NCBI GenBank assembly: GCA_964429355.1
Contig: CAYSCH010000238.1
Span: 1-14,809 of the forward strand
Reading direction: 5' to 3'
Length of the DNA stretch: 14,809 nt
Source: JAAYAY01 sp964429355
Lineage (GTDB): Bacteria; Planctomycetota; Planctomycetia; Pirellulales; Thermoguttaceae
Shown here: in pieces, positions 7,683-14,778 of the stretch
How the letters are laid out: each line of letters starts with the position of its first letter
Position numbering within the stretch: position 1 is the stretch's first letter
Notes under the pieces: model-generated
The model's database searches: none
Seen by the model: the letters and a program-made list of their open reading frames with translations, nothing else
What the model was told of the DNA's origin: nothing
Position numbers and translations under genes: made by a program

Positions 7683-7692
7683 CCCACGTGGG
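7683..7692. promoter_or_regulatory. CCCACGTGGG palindrome upstream of rpmB
   Basis: A perfect 10-base palindrome with a CACGTG core, 46 bases upstream of the proposed rpmB -35 box. It may be an activator or repressor site, or chance in GC-rich DNA. Confidence 0.22.
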
Positions 7693-7737
7693 GGTATGGT
7701 CTACGAAAAAGCTGGCCCGTTCCCGACCCGAGAACCC

Positions 7738-7765
7738 TTGCGTCCGGCAGCATACCCTATATACT
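7738..7765 (+). promoter_or_regulatory. Candidate sigma70-like promoter of the rpmB-gatCAB operon
   Basis: TTGCGT (7738-7743, 3 of 6) and TATACT (7760-7765, 5 of 6) are spaced by 16 bases, placing the transcript start near 7772 and a leader of about 73 bases before rpmB. It is the best -10 box in the gap and the position suits a strong housekeeping operon. A short CCCC/GGGG hairpin (7794-7805) lies in the leader. Confidence 0.42.
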
Positions 7766-7844
7766 GAGAATTTTGCCCCCGGTGTCGATTAGTCCCCTGG
7801 CGGGGTAACGAAACAATAACGGATCTTAGTGGAGTGGTGTTCCG

Positions 7845-8135
7845 ATGGCTCGCGTCTGTGAAATGTGCGGCAAGTCGACACAGATGGGTAATTCTATAGC
7901 TCATCGTGGTAAGGCGAAGTACTTGGGTGGAGTCGGTACCAAGGTAACTGGCATTTCACGTCGCCAGTTCAAGGCGAATCTGCAGCGTGTCCACGTGACG
8001 ACGGCCAATGGCACCAACAAGACGGTCCGCGTGTGTTCGCGGTGTCTGCGTAGCGGAGCGGTTACCAAGGCCGTCCGCAACGCCCCGTTCAAGCTGCCGG
8101 TGGAGGGCGCGAAGGCGGCCGCAAAGAAGAAGTGA
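7845..8135 (+). CDS. rpmB: 50S ribosomal protein L28, zinc-binding form
   Basis: A 96-residue basic protein matching L28 (bL28) of the large ribosomal subunit. It starts MARVCEMCGK and includes the family stretch RRQFKANLQRVHV (39-51) and RVCSRCLRSG (62-71), with a Lys/Ala-rich tail. C5, C8, C64 and C67 form two CxxC pairs, so this is the zinc-binding (C+) version rather than the cysteine-free one. The ATG at 7845 has GGAG about 10 bases upstream. It is the first gene of the operon, and gatC starts 3 bases after its stop. L28 is often paired with rpmG; here it is followed by the amidotransferase genes instead. Confidence 0.97.
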   Translation: MARVCEMCGKSTQMGNSIAHRGKAKYLGGVGTKVTGISRRQFKANLQRVHVTTANGTNKTVRVCSRCLRSGAVTKAVRNAPFKLPVEGAKAAAKKK

Positions 8136-8137
8136 CC

Positions 8138-8431
8138 ATGGAGATATCCCGCGAGGAGGTGGAGAAGGTTTCTCTGCTGGCACGTCTGGTCCTGTCCGAG
8201 GAAGAACTCGAAACCATGACAACCCAGATGGGGCAGATTTTGGGTTACATGGAGTTGCTTGCCGAGGTCGACACCGAGCAGGTGGAACCAATGGCCCACG
8301 CGGTGGAGGTCTCGGATGTATTTCGCGCGGACGAGATTCGCCCCAGTCTCTCGCGAGATCAGGCCCTTGCCAACGCGCCGCAGCGCGACCACGAATGCTA
8401 TCGAGTGCCTGCCGTGCTCGGCGATTCTTGA
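8138..8431 (+). CDS. gatC: Aspartyl/glutamyl-tRNA amidotransferase subunit C
   Basis: A 97-residue subunit that wraps around GatA and stabilises the GatCAB complex, which amidates mischarged Glu-tRNA(Gln) and Asp-tRNA(Asn). The sequence shows the family pattern: an N-terminal helix ISREEVEKVSLLARLVLSEEE, a middle segment QMGQILGYMELLAEVDTEQVEPMAH, and the conserved C-terminal end starting DVFRADEIRPSLSRDQALANAP. The ATG at 8138 follows the rpmB stop by 2 bases. A GTG at 8132 overlapping the rpmB stop is an alternative that would add two residues. gatA begins 15 bases downstream. Family length is normal. Confidence 0.96.
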   Translation: MEISREEVEKVSLLARLVLSEEELETMTTQMGQILGYMELLAEVDTEQVEPMAHAVEVSDVFRADEIRPSLSRDQALANAPQRDHECYRVPAVLGDS

Positions 8432-8446
8432 TGGAAAGGAATTGCC

Positions 8447-10000
8447 GTGTCGCTCACTGCGCTTTCGGCCTCGGATCTGTTGGCGAAACTGAACGCCGTG
8501 GAGTTGACTTGCGTGGAAGTCGCCCGGGCGTTCCTGGACCGGATCGAGGCCCATGACCATCAGATCGGGGCCTTTCTCAGTGTCGATGCAGAAGGTGCGC
8601 TCAAGCAGGCGGCCGATGTGGAACGGCGGAGGAAGTCGGGAGCACCCATAGGACGGCTCGGCGGGCTCCCTGTGGCGATCAAAGATCTCTTGGCGACCGA
8701 AGGCGAGGTAACCCGCTGCGCGTCGCGGATTCTCCAGGAATTTCGTCCCCCTTATAGCGCTACGGTCGTTGAGAGACTCCGGGCCGCCGATGGAGTGATC
8801 CTGGGCAAGACAAACATGGACGAGTTCGCCATGGGCGGCTCCACGGAGAACTCGGCCTACCAGCTCACTCGAAACCCGTGGAACACCTCGCGAATTCCTG
8901 GCGGATCGAGCGGGGGGGCTGCCGCGGCGGTCGCAGCCGGAATGGCCCCTCTCTCCATCGGTTCCGACACGGGCGGTTCCATCCGAGCCCCCGCTGGCTG
9001 GTGTGGGATCACCGGCCTCAAGCCGACCTACGGTCGGGTGAGCCGCTATGGGCTCGTGGCATTTGCCAGCAGCCTCGACCAGATCGGACTGCTGGCCCAA
9101 ACGGCTCAGGATACGGCGCTGCTGATGGAAGTGCTTGCCGGCCACGATCCCAAGGACTCGACGTCCGTCGACCGCCCCGTGCCGCACTACACAGAAACGG
9201 TCGATCGTCCGCTTGCAGGCCTTCGCCTGGGGATTGTGCCGGAACACTTCGGCGCAGGGCTCGATGCGGACGTGGAAGACGCCATCCGCGAGGCTGTTGC
9301 GGTGTACAAGTCGATGGGGGCCACGATCCGCGAGGTCTCCATGCCCCACAGCAAGTACACCGTGGCGACGTACTACATCATTGCTCCCTGTGAAGCCTCG
9401 AGTAACCTTGCGCGTTACGACGGGGTCCATTTCGGCTATCGTACCGACGTGAAGCAGGTCGTGGCCGATCTGGAAGCGGAGCGGCGGGAACTCGAAGCGG
9501 CGGGCAATCGGGGGGCGGCGGAGGATCTCGACAACACCCTGGTACGGATGTACCGCAAGACCCGCAGCGAAGGTTTTGGACCAGAGGTCAAACGCCGCAT
9601 CATGCTCGGCACGTACGCCCTCAGTGCCGGGTACTACGACGCCTATTACCTGAAGGCCCTCAAGGTCCGTCGGCTGATTCGCCAGGATTTCGACCGCGCT
9701 TTTGAGAAGGTCGACCTGATCGCGGGCCCGGTCACTCCCACCGCCGCCTACCCGATCGGCGACAAGGTCGACGACCCTTTGGCCATGTATCTCTGCGACC
9801 TCTATACGGCGAGCACGAACTTGGCGGGCATCGGGGCAATCTCAATTCCGTGCGGTTTCAGTTCCGACGGGCTGCCGATCGGGCTCCATTTGCAGGCCCC
9901 TCCGTTCGAAGAGGAGCGGCTCCTGCGCGGTGCGGCCATGTTCCAGAAGGCGACCGATTGGCATACGAAGAGGCCCGAGCTCGATGGGGAAAGTAAGTGA
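8447..10000 (+). CDS. gatA: Aspartyl/glutamyl-tRNA amidotransferase subunit A
   Basis: A 517-residue amidase-signature enzyme, the glutaminase subunit of GatCAB, which releases ammonia for transamidation of Glu-tRNA(Gln) or Asp-tRNA(Asn). The Ser-cisSer-Lys triad is present: K79 in LPVAIKD, cis-S155 in PGGSSGG, and nucleophile S179 in GSDTGGSIRAPAGWCG. The following GLKPTYGRVSRYGLVAFASSLDQIG is a family hallmark. It starts at GTG 8447 with AAAGGA 6 bases upstream. The length is slightly above the usual ~485; the extra is partly around DLEAERRELEAAGNRGAAEDL (about 340-360). The last four bases overlap the GTG start of gatB. Cytoplasmic; probably co-translated with gatB. Confidence 0.97.
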   Translation: MSLTALSASDLLAKLNAVELTCVEVARAFLDRIEAHDHQIGAFLSVDAEGALKQAADVERRRKSGAPIGRLGGLPVAIKDLLATEGEVTRCASRILQEFRPPYSATVVERLRAADGVILGKTNMDEFAMGGSTENSAYQLTRNPWNTSRIPGGSSGGAAAAVAAGMAPLSIGSDTGGSIRAPAGWCGITGLKPTYGRVSRYGLVAFASSLDQIGLLAQTAQDTALLMEVLAGHDPKDSTSVDRPVPHYTETVDRPLAGLRLGIVPEHFGAGLDADVEDAIREAVAVYKSMGATIREVSMPHSKYTVATYYIIAPCEASSNLARYDGVHFGYRTDVKQVVADLEAERRELEAAGNRGAAEDLDNTLVRMYRKTRSEGFGPEVKRRIMLGTYALSAGYYDAYYLKALKVRRLIRQDFDRAFEKVDLIAGPVTPTAAYPIGDKVDDPLAMYLCDLYTASTNLAGIGAISIPCGFSSDGLPIGLHLQAPPFEEERLLRGAAMFQKATDWHTKRPELDGESK

Positions 10001-11466
10001 GCAAACCTTACGAAATCATCATCGGCCTGGAAGTCCACGTGCAGTTGCTCACGGAGAGCAAGCTGTTCTGCGGATGCAGCACCAGATTCGGTGCCGAGCC
10101 TAATACACAGACCTGCCCGGTCTGCACGGGAACACCGGGGGCACTGCCGGTCATGAACCGCGAGGCCTACCGACTGGCGGTCAAAGCGGCATTGGGCCTC
10201 AACTGCCGGATCGCCGGATACACGAAGTGGGACCGGAAGAGCTACTACTATCCCGACCTTCCCAAAGGTTACCAGATCAGCCAGTACGATCAGCCCTTGA
10301 GCTGTGATGGCTACCTCGACATCCTCGACCCGGCAAATGAGGGCGGGACCCGTCGGATCGGCATCATCCGCGCCCACCTCGAAGAAGACGCCGGTAAGAG
10401 TATGCACGACGAGGTGGCGGGCAAAGCCGACAGCCGCATCGATCTGAACCGGGCCGGCACGCCTCTCCTGGAGATCGTCAGCCAGCCCGACATGCGATCC
10501 CCCGCCGAGGCCAAGAACTACCTGACCGAACTGAAGCTGCTCCTGAACTACCTCAAGGTGTCAGACTGCAACATGCAGGAAGGGAGCCTGCGGGTTGATG
10601 CCAACATCAACCTTCACATCGACACGCCCGAAGGGAAGGCAGCAACCCCCATCGTGGAAGTGAAAAACATGAACAGCTTCCGCGCGGTGGAACGCGCGCT
10701 GGCCTACGAAGTCGAGCGGCAGTGGGAAGTGTGGCAGGAAACCGGGCAGAAGCTGGGGGATGTTCCCAAGCAGACCCGCGGCTGGGACGAGGCGGCCCAG
10801 GTCACCAAGGGGCAGCGTTCCAAGGAAGAATCGAGCGATTATCGCTACTTCCCCGACCCCGATCTCGTCCCCGTCACGATCACCGAAGAGGCCATCCAGG
10901 AGATCCGCCAATCCTTGGGAGAGTTGCCGGCCCAGTTGCGTGATCGGCTGGTCCGAGAGTACGACATCACCCCCTACGACTCCGACGTGCTCGTCAATCA
11001 GGGCCGCGAACTGGTCGACTATTTCACCACGGTTGCCGATGGCTGCGGCGATGGCAAGACGACGGCCAACTGGATCCAGCAGTCCGTGTTACGGATACTC
11101 AACGAGGAACAGATTTCGATCGACCGTTTCCCCGTTTCGGCAGAGCAACTCGCGGGCTTGATCCGAGTCGTTTTGGCAGACAGAATGGAAACCAGCCGCG
11201 GCCGGGAGGTTCTGGCAAGAATGATGGAGTCCGGGGCGACCGTGGAGGAGGCCATGGAGGCCCTCGGCATCGCCCAGGTCGACGAGTCGGAACTCGAGAC
11301 GCTCTGTGCCAAGCTCCTTGCCGACAATCCGAAGGTTGTCGAAGACGTGAAGCAGGGTAAACTTAAAGCAGCCGGGTCGTTGATCGGGCAGGCCAAGAAG
11401 AAGAACCCGAACGTCAATGCGACGCGGGTCCGCGAGATTTGCCTCCAACTGATCGAGCAGATGTGA
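9997..11466 (+). CDS. gatB: Aspartyl/glutamyl-tRNA amidotransferase subunit B
   Basis: A 489-residue subunit that binds the mischarged tRNA, activates its Glu or Asp side chain with ATP and receives ammonia from GatA through a tunnel. The N-terminus IIIGLEVHVQL is diagnostic. The zinc site is C25, C27, C40 and C43 (CGCS and CPVC). SYYYPDLPKGYQISQYDQP (82-100) and RAHLEEDAGKSMHD carry the catalytic-domain signature. The C-terminal ~145 residues are the helical YqeY-like tRNA-binding domain. It starts with GTG at 9997, overlapping the gatA stop as GTGA, with a GGGGAAA ribosome site. Its own stop overlaps the next gene's GTG. Length is normal for the family. Confidence 0.97.
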   Translation: MSKPYEIIIGLEVHVQLLTESKLFCGCSTRFGAEPNTQTCPVCTGTPGALPVMNREAYRLAVKAALGLNCRIAGYTKWDRKSYYYPDLPKGYQISQYDQPLSCDGYLDILDPANEGGTRRIGIIRAHLEEDAGKSMHDEVAGKADSRIDLNRAGTPLLEIVSQPDMRSPAEAKNYLTELKLLLNYLKVSDCNMQEGSLRVDANINLHIDTPEGKAATPIVEVKNMNSFRAVERALAYEVERQWEVWQETGQKLGDVPKQTRGWDEAAQVTKGQRSKEESSDYRYFPDPDLVPVTITEEAIQEIRQSLGELPAQLRDRLVREYDITPYDSDVLVNQGRELVDYFTTVADGCGDGKTTANWIQQSVLRILNEEQISIDRFPVSAEQLAGLIRVVLADRMETSRGREVLARMMESGATVEEAMEALGIAQVDESELETLCAKLLADNPKVVEDVKQGKLKAAGSLIGQAKKKNPNVNATRVREICLQLIEQM

Positions 11467-12248
11467 GCATCATTACCCTCACGACCGATTTCGGCACGGG
11501 AAGCCCTTACGTGGCCGCCATGAAAGGAGCAGTCCTTTCGGTCAACCCGGCCGCTACGCTGGTCGACATCACCCACGACATCCGTCCCCATGACATCCGG
11601 CATGGGGCGGTTGTTCTGGCCGACGTCACCGAGTTGTTTCCCGGCGGCACGATCCACGTGGCCGTCGTCGACCCCGGCGTGGGAACGGATCGCGCCATTG
11701 TCTTTACGCAAATCGGCGAGCAGGGATATGTGGCCCCTGACAACGGGCTTCTCGGCGAGTTGCTCCGCCGCTCACCTGCCGAAATGATCGTGCGGATCGA
11801 AAACCCCGAATTCTGGCGGCAACCTGTATCGAGGACATTCCAGGGCCGCGACATCATGGCCCCGGTGGCGGCTCACTTGAGCCTGGGAGTTCCCCCCGCT
11901 CGCCTTGGATCAATCACCAAATCGGTCCGGACACTGGAACTTCCCAAACCGGTGGTGTGCCCCGGACGTATTCATGGCGTCATACTTGAAGTCGATTCCT
12001 TCGGCAATTTGATCACGAACATCACCGCCGACCTGCTGGCTGGCTATCCAACCGACGAACGCCTGTGCATCGTGTGTGGCATCTACGAGACCTGGGGCAT
12101 CCTCAGCGCCTATGCTCAGCAGCACGCCGACATGTTCATTGCCCTCGTGGGCTCGACCGGCCGTCTGGAATTGGCCATCGTCGAAGGCAATGCGTCCAAA
12201 CGCCTGGGTCTTGAGGCGGGAATGCCCGTCACCGTGGCCTGGAACTGA
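11463..12248 (+). CDS. S-adenosylmethionine hydroxide adenosyltransferase (DUF62, chlorinase/fluorinase superfamily)
   Basis: A 261-residue member of the DUF62 family, whose characterised members split SAM with hydroxide to adenosine and methionine. Motifs are ITLTTDFGTGSPYVAAMKG (4-22), VDITHDI (34-40), HVAVVDPGVGTDR (65-77), YVAPDNGLL (89-97), FQGRDIMAPVAAHL (126-139), and DSFGNLITNI in the C-terminal beta barrel. D70 and R77 match the Asp and Arg of the proposed Asp-Arg-His catalytic triad, but the third position is Gln127 where I would expect His (FHGRD). GTG at 11463 overlaps the gatB stop by four bases; the frame is open back to 11439 but that part has no family match. The gene ends 102 bp before bioA, another SAM user. 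Family certain, activity less so because of Gln127. Confidence 0.88.
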   Translation: MSIITLTTDFGTGSPYVAAMKGAVLSVNPAATLVDITHDIRPHDIRHGAVVLADVTELFPGGTIHVAVVDPGVGTDRAIVFTQIGEQGYVAPDNGLLGELLRRSPAEMIVRIENPEFWRQPVSRTFQGRDIMAPVAAHLSLGVPPARLGSITKSVRTLELPKPVVCPGRIHGVILEVDSFGNLITNITADLLAGYPTDERLCIVCGIYETWGILSAYAQQHADMFIALVGSTGRLELAIVEGNASKRLGLEAGMPVTVAWN

Positions 12249-12350
12249 GTCCGCCTGATCGGTGGTCGCCAGACTCTGGGCGCTGCTGCCGACGCCAATC
12301 CGTGAAACGCGCCGAAGTCGCCGGGCTTTGACTCCATCACAAGGGAAGAA

Positions 12351-13703
12351 ATGGACCAATTTACTCGTAAGCAGCTCGCCGACTGGGACCGCCAGATTGT
12401 CTGGCATCCGTTCACGCAGATGGCCGAGTACGAGCCCCTGATTCTTGAGCGGGCCGAAGGCTGTACCGTGGTCGATGTCGACGGCAACCGCTACCTCGAC
12501 GGCACAAGCAGTCTTTGGTGCAACGTCCACGGCCACCGCCACTGGCGCCTCGATGCCGCCTTGCGCGACCAACTCGAACGCGTGGCCCACGTGACGAATC
12601 TGGGGTGTTCTAATCCAACGACAATTCGACTTGCCAGGCGGCTCGTCGACCTGGCCCCGGAGGGACTGTCGCATGTATTCTTTTCCGACGATGGAGCGAC
12701 GGCTGTCGAGGTGGCGCTCAAAATGGCGTTTCAGTATTGGCGCCAGTGCCCCGAGCCTCGCTCCGAGAAGACCCGCTACATCGCCCTGGCCGATGCTTAT
12801 CATGGAGACACGATCGGCAGCGTGAGCGTCAGCGGGGTAGCTCGATTCCACGCCATGTTTCAGCCGCTCCTGTTTGCCACGGACCGTCTCGCCTCACCCA
12901 ATCCCTACCGCCCGCCGGCTGGTGTTACGGAAGCGGGGCTCCTCGAACATGCCGTGGCCGAACTGGAGTCGGTTCTGGCCGAACATCACGGCAGAATCGC
13001 CGCCATGGTGATCGAGCCGCTCGTGCAGGCCGCTGCGGGAATGATCGTGCATCCCCGGGGATACTTGAAGGCCGTCCGCGAACTGACCCGCAGGTACGAC
13101 GTGTTCCTTATTGCCGACGAGGTGGCTGTGGGGATGGGCCGAACCGGAAAAATGTTCGCCTGCGAACACGAGGACGTGGCTCCCGACTTCCTTTGTCTGG
13201 CCAAGGGCCTGACGGGAGGATATATGCCGATGGCGGCCACGCTCACGACGGACCGAGTCTGGCAGGCCTTCCTGGGTGATTATGCCGAGTCCAAGTCGTT
13301 TTTTCACGGCCATACCTACGGCGGCAATCCTCTCGGAGCTGCCGTCGCCTTGGCGACTCTCGACGTCTTCGACGAGGAACACACTCTACGAGAGATGCAG
13401 CCGAAGATTGCACGGCTGGCGGAACATCTGCAGCAAATCCAGACCCTGCCCCACGTGGGGCACGTTCGGCAATGCGGCTTGCTCGCCGGGATTGAACTGG
13501 TTCGCGACGAAGCCACCAAAGAGCCCTATCCCTGGCAGGAGAAACGCGGGATTCGTGTCTGCGAGCATGTTCGCACGGAAGGTGTCCTCCTCCGCCCTCT
13601 TGGAAACGTGGTCGTGATCATCCCGCCGCCGGCGATCTCGGTGCCGGAACTGGACCGGATTTGCCATGCCGTCGAAAGAGGAATCCGTGTCGCTGTCGCG
13701 TGA
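12351..13703 (+). CDS. bioA: Adenosylmethionine-8-amino-7-oxononanoate aminotransferase
   Basis: A 450-residue PLP-dependent class III aminotransferase of biotin synthesis, making 7,8-diaminononanoate from 7-keto-8-aminopelargonate, usually with SAM as amino donor. Typical features: IVWHPFTQM (16-24), LDGTSSLWCNVHGH (49-62), FFSDDGATAVEVALKMAFQYW (110-130), DAYHGDT, IADEVAVGMGRTGKMF with cofactor-binding D256, the PLP lysine K285 in CLAKGLTGGYMP, and FHGHTYGGNPLG. An AGGGAAG ribosome site sits just before the ATG. Length is as expected. Other bio genes (bioB, bioD, bioF) are not in the window. Whether it uses SAM or lysine as donor cannot be settled by eye. Confidence 0.95.
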   Translation: MDQFTRKQLADWDRQIVWHPFTQMAEYEPLILERAEGCTVVDVDGNRYLDGTSSLWCNVHGHRHWRLDAALRDQLERVAHVTNLGCSNPTTIRLARRLVDLAPEGLSHVFFSDDGATAVEVALKMAFQYWRQCPEPRSEKTRYIALADAYHGDTIGSVSVSGVARFHAMFQPLLFATDRLASPNPYRPPAGVTEAGLLEHAVAELESVLAEHHGRIAAMVIEPLVQAAAGMIVHPRGYLKAVRELTRRYDVFLIADEVAVGMGRTGKMFACEHEDVAPDFLCLAKGLTGGYMPMAATLTTDRVWQAFLGDYAESKSFFHGHTYGGNPLGAAVALATLDVFDEEHTLREMQPKIARLAEHLQQIQTLPHVGHVRQCGLLAGIELVRDEATKEPYPWQEKRGIRVCEHVRTEGVLLRPLGNVVVIIPPPAISVPELDRICHAVERGIRVAVA

Positions 13704-13788
13704 ATCCCTGATTGGCCAGACTCGGCTCGCCCCGACATTCGTCCTGACCGCACCTCTGAACCCACTTCTTGACTCGGACAACTTTCCA

Positions 13789-14454
13789 ATGCCCTACCCT
13801 GCCATAGTTTTCGATCTCGACGGCACCCTGCTCAACACCCTCGATGACATTGCCGACAGCGCGAACGCTGTGCTGGTCGAACACGGATACCCGCCTCATC
13901 CGGCGGATGATTATCGCTTCTACGTCGGGGGCGGGGTTCGCGTGTTGTTCGAACGGGCGCTGCCTGAAGGACATTCCGATCCGTCTGCCGCTGGAATGTG
14001 CGTCGAGAGTTTTCGCCAGATCTATGAGAACAACTGGGACCGGAAGACCCACCTCTATGCCGGGGTGGCCGATCTGCTGGACAGCCTTGTGGAGCGAGGC
14101 GTCAAGTTGGCGGTGCTCTCGAATAAGCCCCATTTTTTCACGCAGAGATGCGTGGCGAAGTATCTGTCGCGATGGCCCATCTTCCCCGTGTTCGGCCAAC
14201 GCGATGGCATTCCTCACAAACCGGATCCCACCGGTGCCCTGGAAATCGCCAAGGAACTGGGGCTTGCCCCAGCCGAATTCCTTTACCTGGGGGACACGGC
14301 GACGGATATGACCACGGCCCGGGCGGCCGGCATGTTCCCCGTCGGAGCCTTGTGGGGATTCCGGCCGGAAGAGGAACTTCGCCAAGCTGGGGCTGCGGCC
14401 ATGATCGCCAGCCCGGCGGAACTACTGGAATATCTGGTCGGGCACGAAACGTGA
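13789..14454 (+). CDS. HAD-superfamily hydrolase, phosphoglycolate phosphatase-like
   Basis: A 221-residue HAD phosphatase of the Gph group, which removes phosphate from 2-phosphoglycolate or similar small phosphoesters. All HAD motifs are present: nucleophile D9 and acid/base D11 in FDLDGTLLNT, S111 in VLSNKP, K144 in HKPDP, and the acidic pair D169/D173 in GDTATDM. The helical cap covers about 18-85. ATG 13789 starts four residues ahead of the first strand, as usual, but its ribosome site is weak. A GTG at 13687 with a good AGAGGA site would add a 34-residue N-terminal extension and overlap the end of bioA; an ATG at 13666 is less likely. It is the last gene of the operon. The exact substrate is uncertain. 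Confidence 0.88.
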   Translation: MPYPAIVFDLDGTLLNTLDDIADSANAVLVEHGYPPHPADDYRFYVGGGVRVLFERALPEGHSDPSAAGMCVESFRQIYENNWDRKTHLYAGVADLLDSLVERGVKLAVLSNKPHFFTQRCVAKYLSRWPIFPVFGQRDGIPHKPDPTGALEIAKELGLAPAEFLYLGDTATDMTTARAAGMFPVGALWGFRPEEELRQAGAAAMIASPAELLEYLVGHET

Positions 14455-14484
14455 AAACTTGGGATACCTGGACGAAACGGGATA

Positions 14485-14509
14485 GGACCCTGGATGCTCA
14501 GAAGGGTCC
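14485..14509. terminator. Hairpin between the convergent HAD and zinc-ribbon genes
   Basis: GGACCCT (14485-14491) and AGGGTCC (14503-14509) form a perfect 7-bp stem around an 11-base loop. It lies 30 bases after the HAD gene stop and its loop includes the stop codon of the opposing zinc-ribbon gene. There is no T-tract; a bidirectional transcript-end structure is the likeliest role. Confidence 0.42.
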
Positions 14510-14731
14510 GCCCATGCCGCACGCGCCGCCACAGCCGCCGGTCGCGGCCGGGCACATGCCCTTGGCACTGCACTGCATGCCGCCGCCGGCCGTCTGGGGA
14601 GCCGCCGTAACGCTGAGCTGTTTGCTCACCTTCTTCTTTCCGCAGGCCGGGCACTCAGGCGTCTCATTCCCGCGGATCAACAATTCGAACGCGCTGCCAC
14701 ATTCCAGACACACGTACTCGTAAATCGGCAT
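14498..14731 (-). CDS. FmdB-family zinc-ribbon protein
   Basis: A 77-residue protein with the FmdB/CxxC_CxxC_SSSS regulatory-protein fold: MPIYEYVCLECGSAFELL (1-18) then ECPACGKKKVSKQLS (26-40). C8, C11, C27 and C30 should bind one zinc ion. After residue 42 comes a flexible Gly-rich tail with four more cysteines (C54, C60, C67, C71), ending GMGGPF. ATG 14731 has AGGAG 9 bases upstream and begins the canonical MPIYEY; the open frame continues 14 codons upstream but is not conserved. The family is widespread and named after a putative regulator of formamidase genes, yet its molecular role is poorly defined. It is convergent with the HAD gene. Family call is very sure, function unknown. Confidence 0.93.
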   Translation of the reverse strand: MPIYEYVCLECGSAFELLIRGNETPECPACGKKKVSKQLSVTAAPQTAGGGMQCSAKGMCPAATGGCGGACGMGGPF

Positions 14732-14772
14732 TCCAGGCACTCCTGTAGGCAAACTGAAGAAGGCAGTACACA

Positions 14773-14778
14773 ATTGTA
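14773..14778 (-). promoter_or_regulatory. Possible -10 box for the zinc-ribbon gene
   Basis: Read on the minus strand the site is TACAAT (5 of 6 to consensus), 42 bases upstream of the ATG at 14731. The matching -35 position (TTCTCG at a 17-base spacing) is poor, so this is a weak call. Confidence 0.25.

Larger units (their letters stand above)
7380..7844. other. Divergent regulatory gap between the secreted-protein gene and rpmB
   Basis: About 465 bp with no convincing gene. It holds three symmetrical sequences (7452-7468, 7602-7620, 7683-7692), an A/T-rich stretch around 7560-7620 and a promoter-like pair at 7738-7765, each listed separately. On the minus strand a TTGGCA-like -35 (7592-7597) and TATCAA-like -10 (7568-7573) with an 18-base spacer could serve the secreted-protein gene. 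Short open frames at 7525-7767 and 7605-7808 have no domains or good ribosome sites. Confidence 0.5.

Noticed and set aside
7901..9430. A 509-codon open frame on the minus strand opposite rpmB, gatC and gatA
   Set aside because: It is antisense to three unmistakable conserved genes, has no recognisable domain and reflects codon bias in GC-rich DNA.
11910..12851. A 313-codon minus-strand frame opposite the DUF62 and bioA genes
   Set aside because: Antisense shadow of two well-identified genes with no motif of its own.
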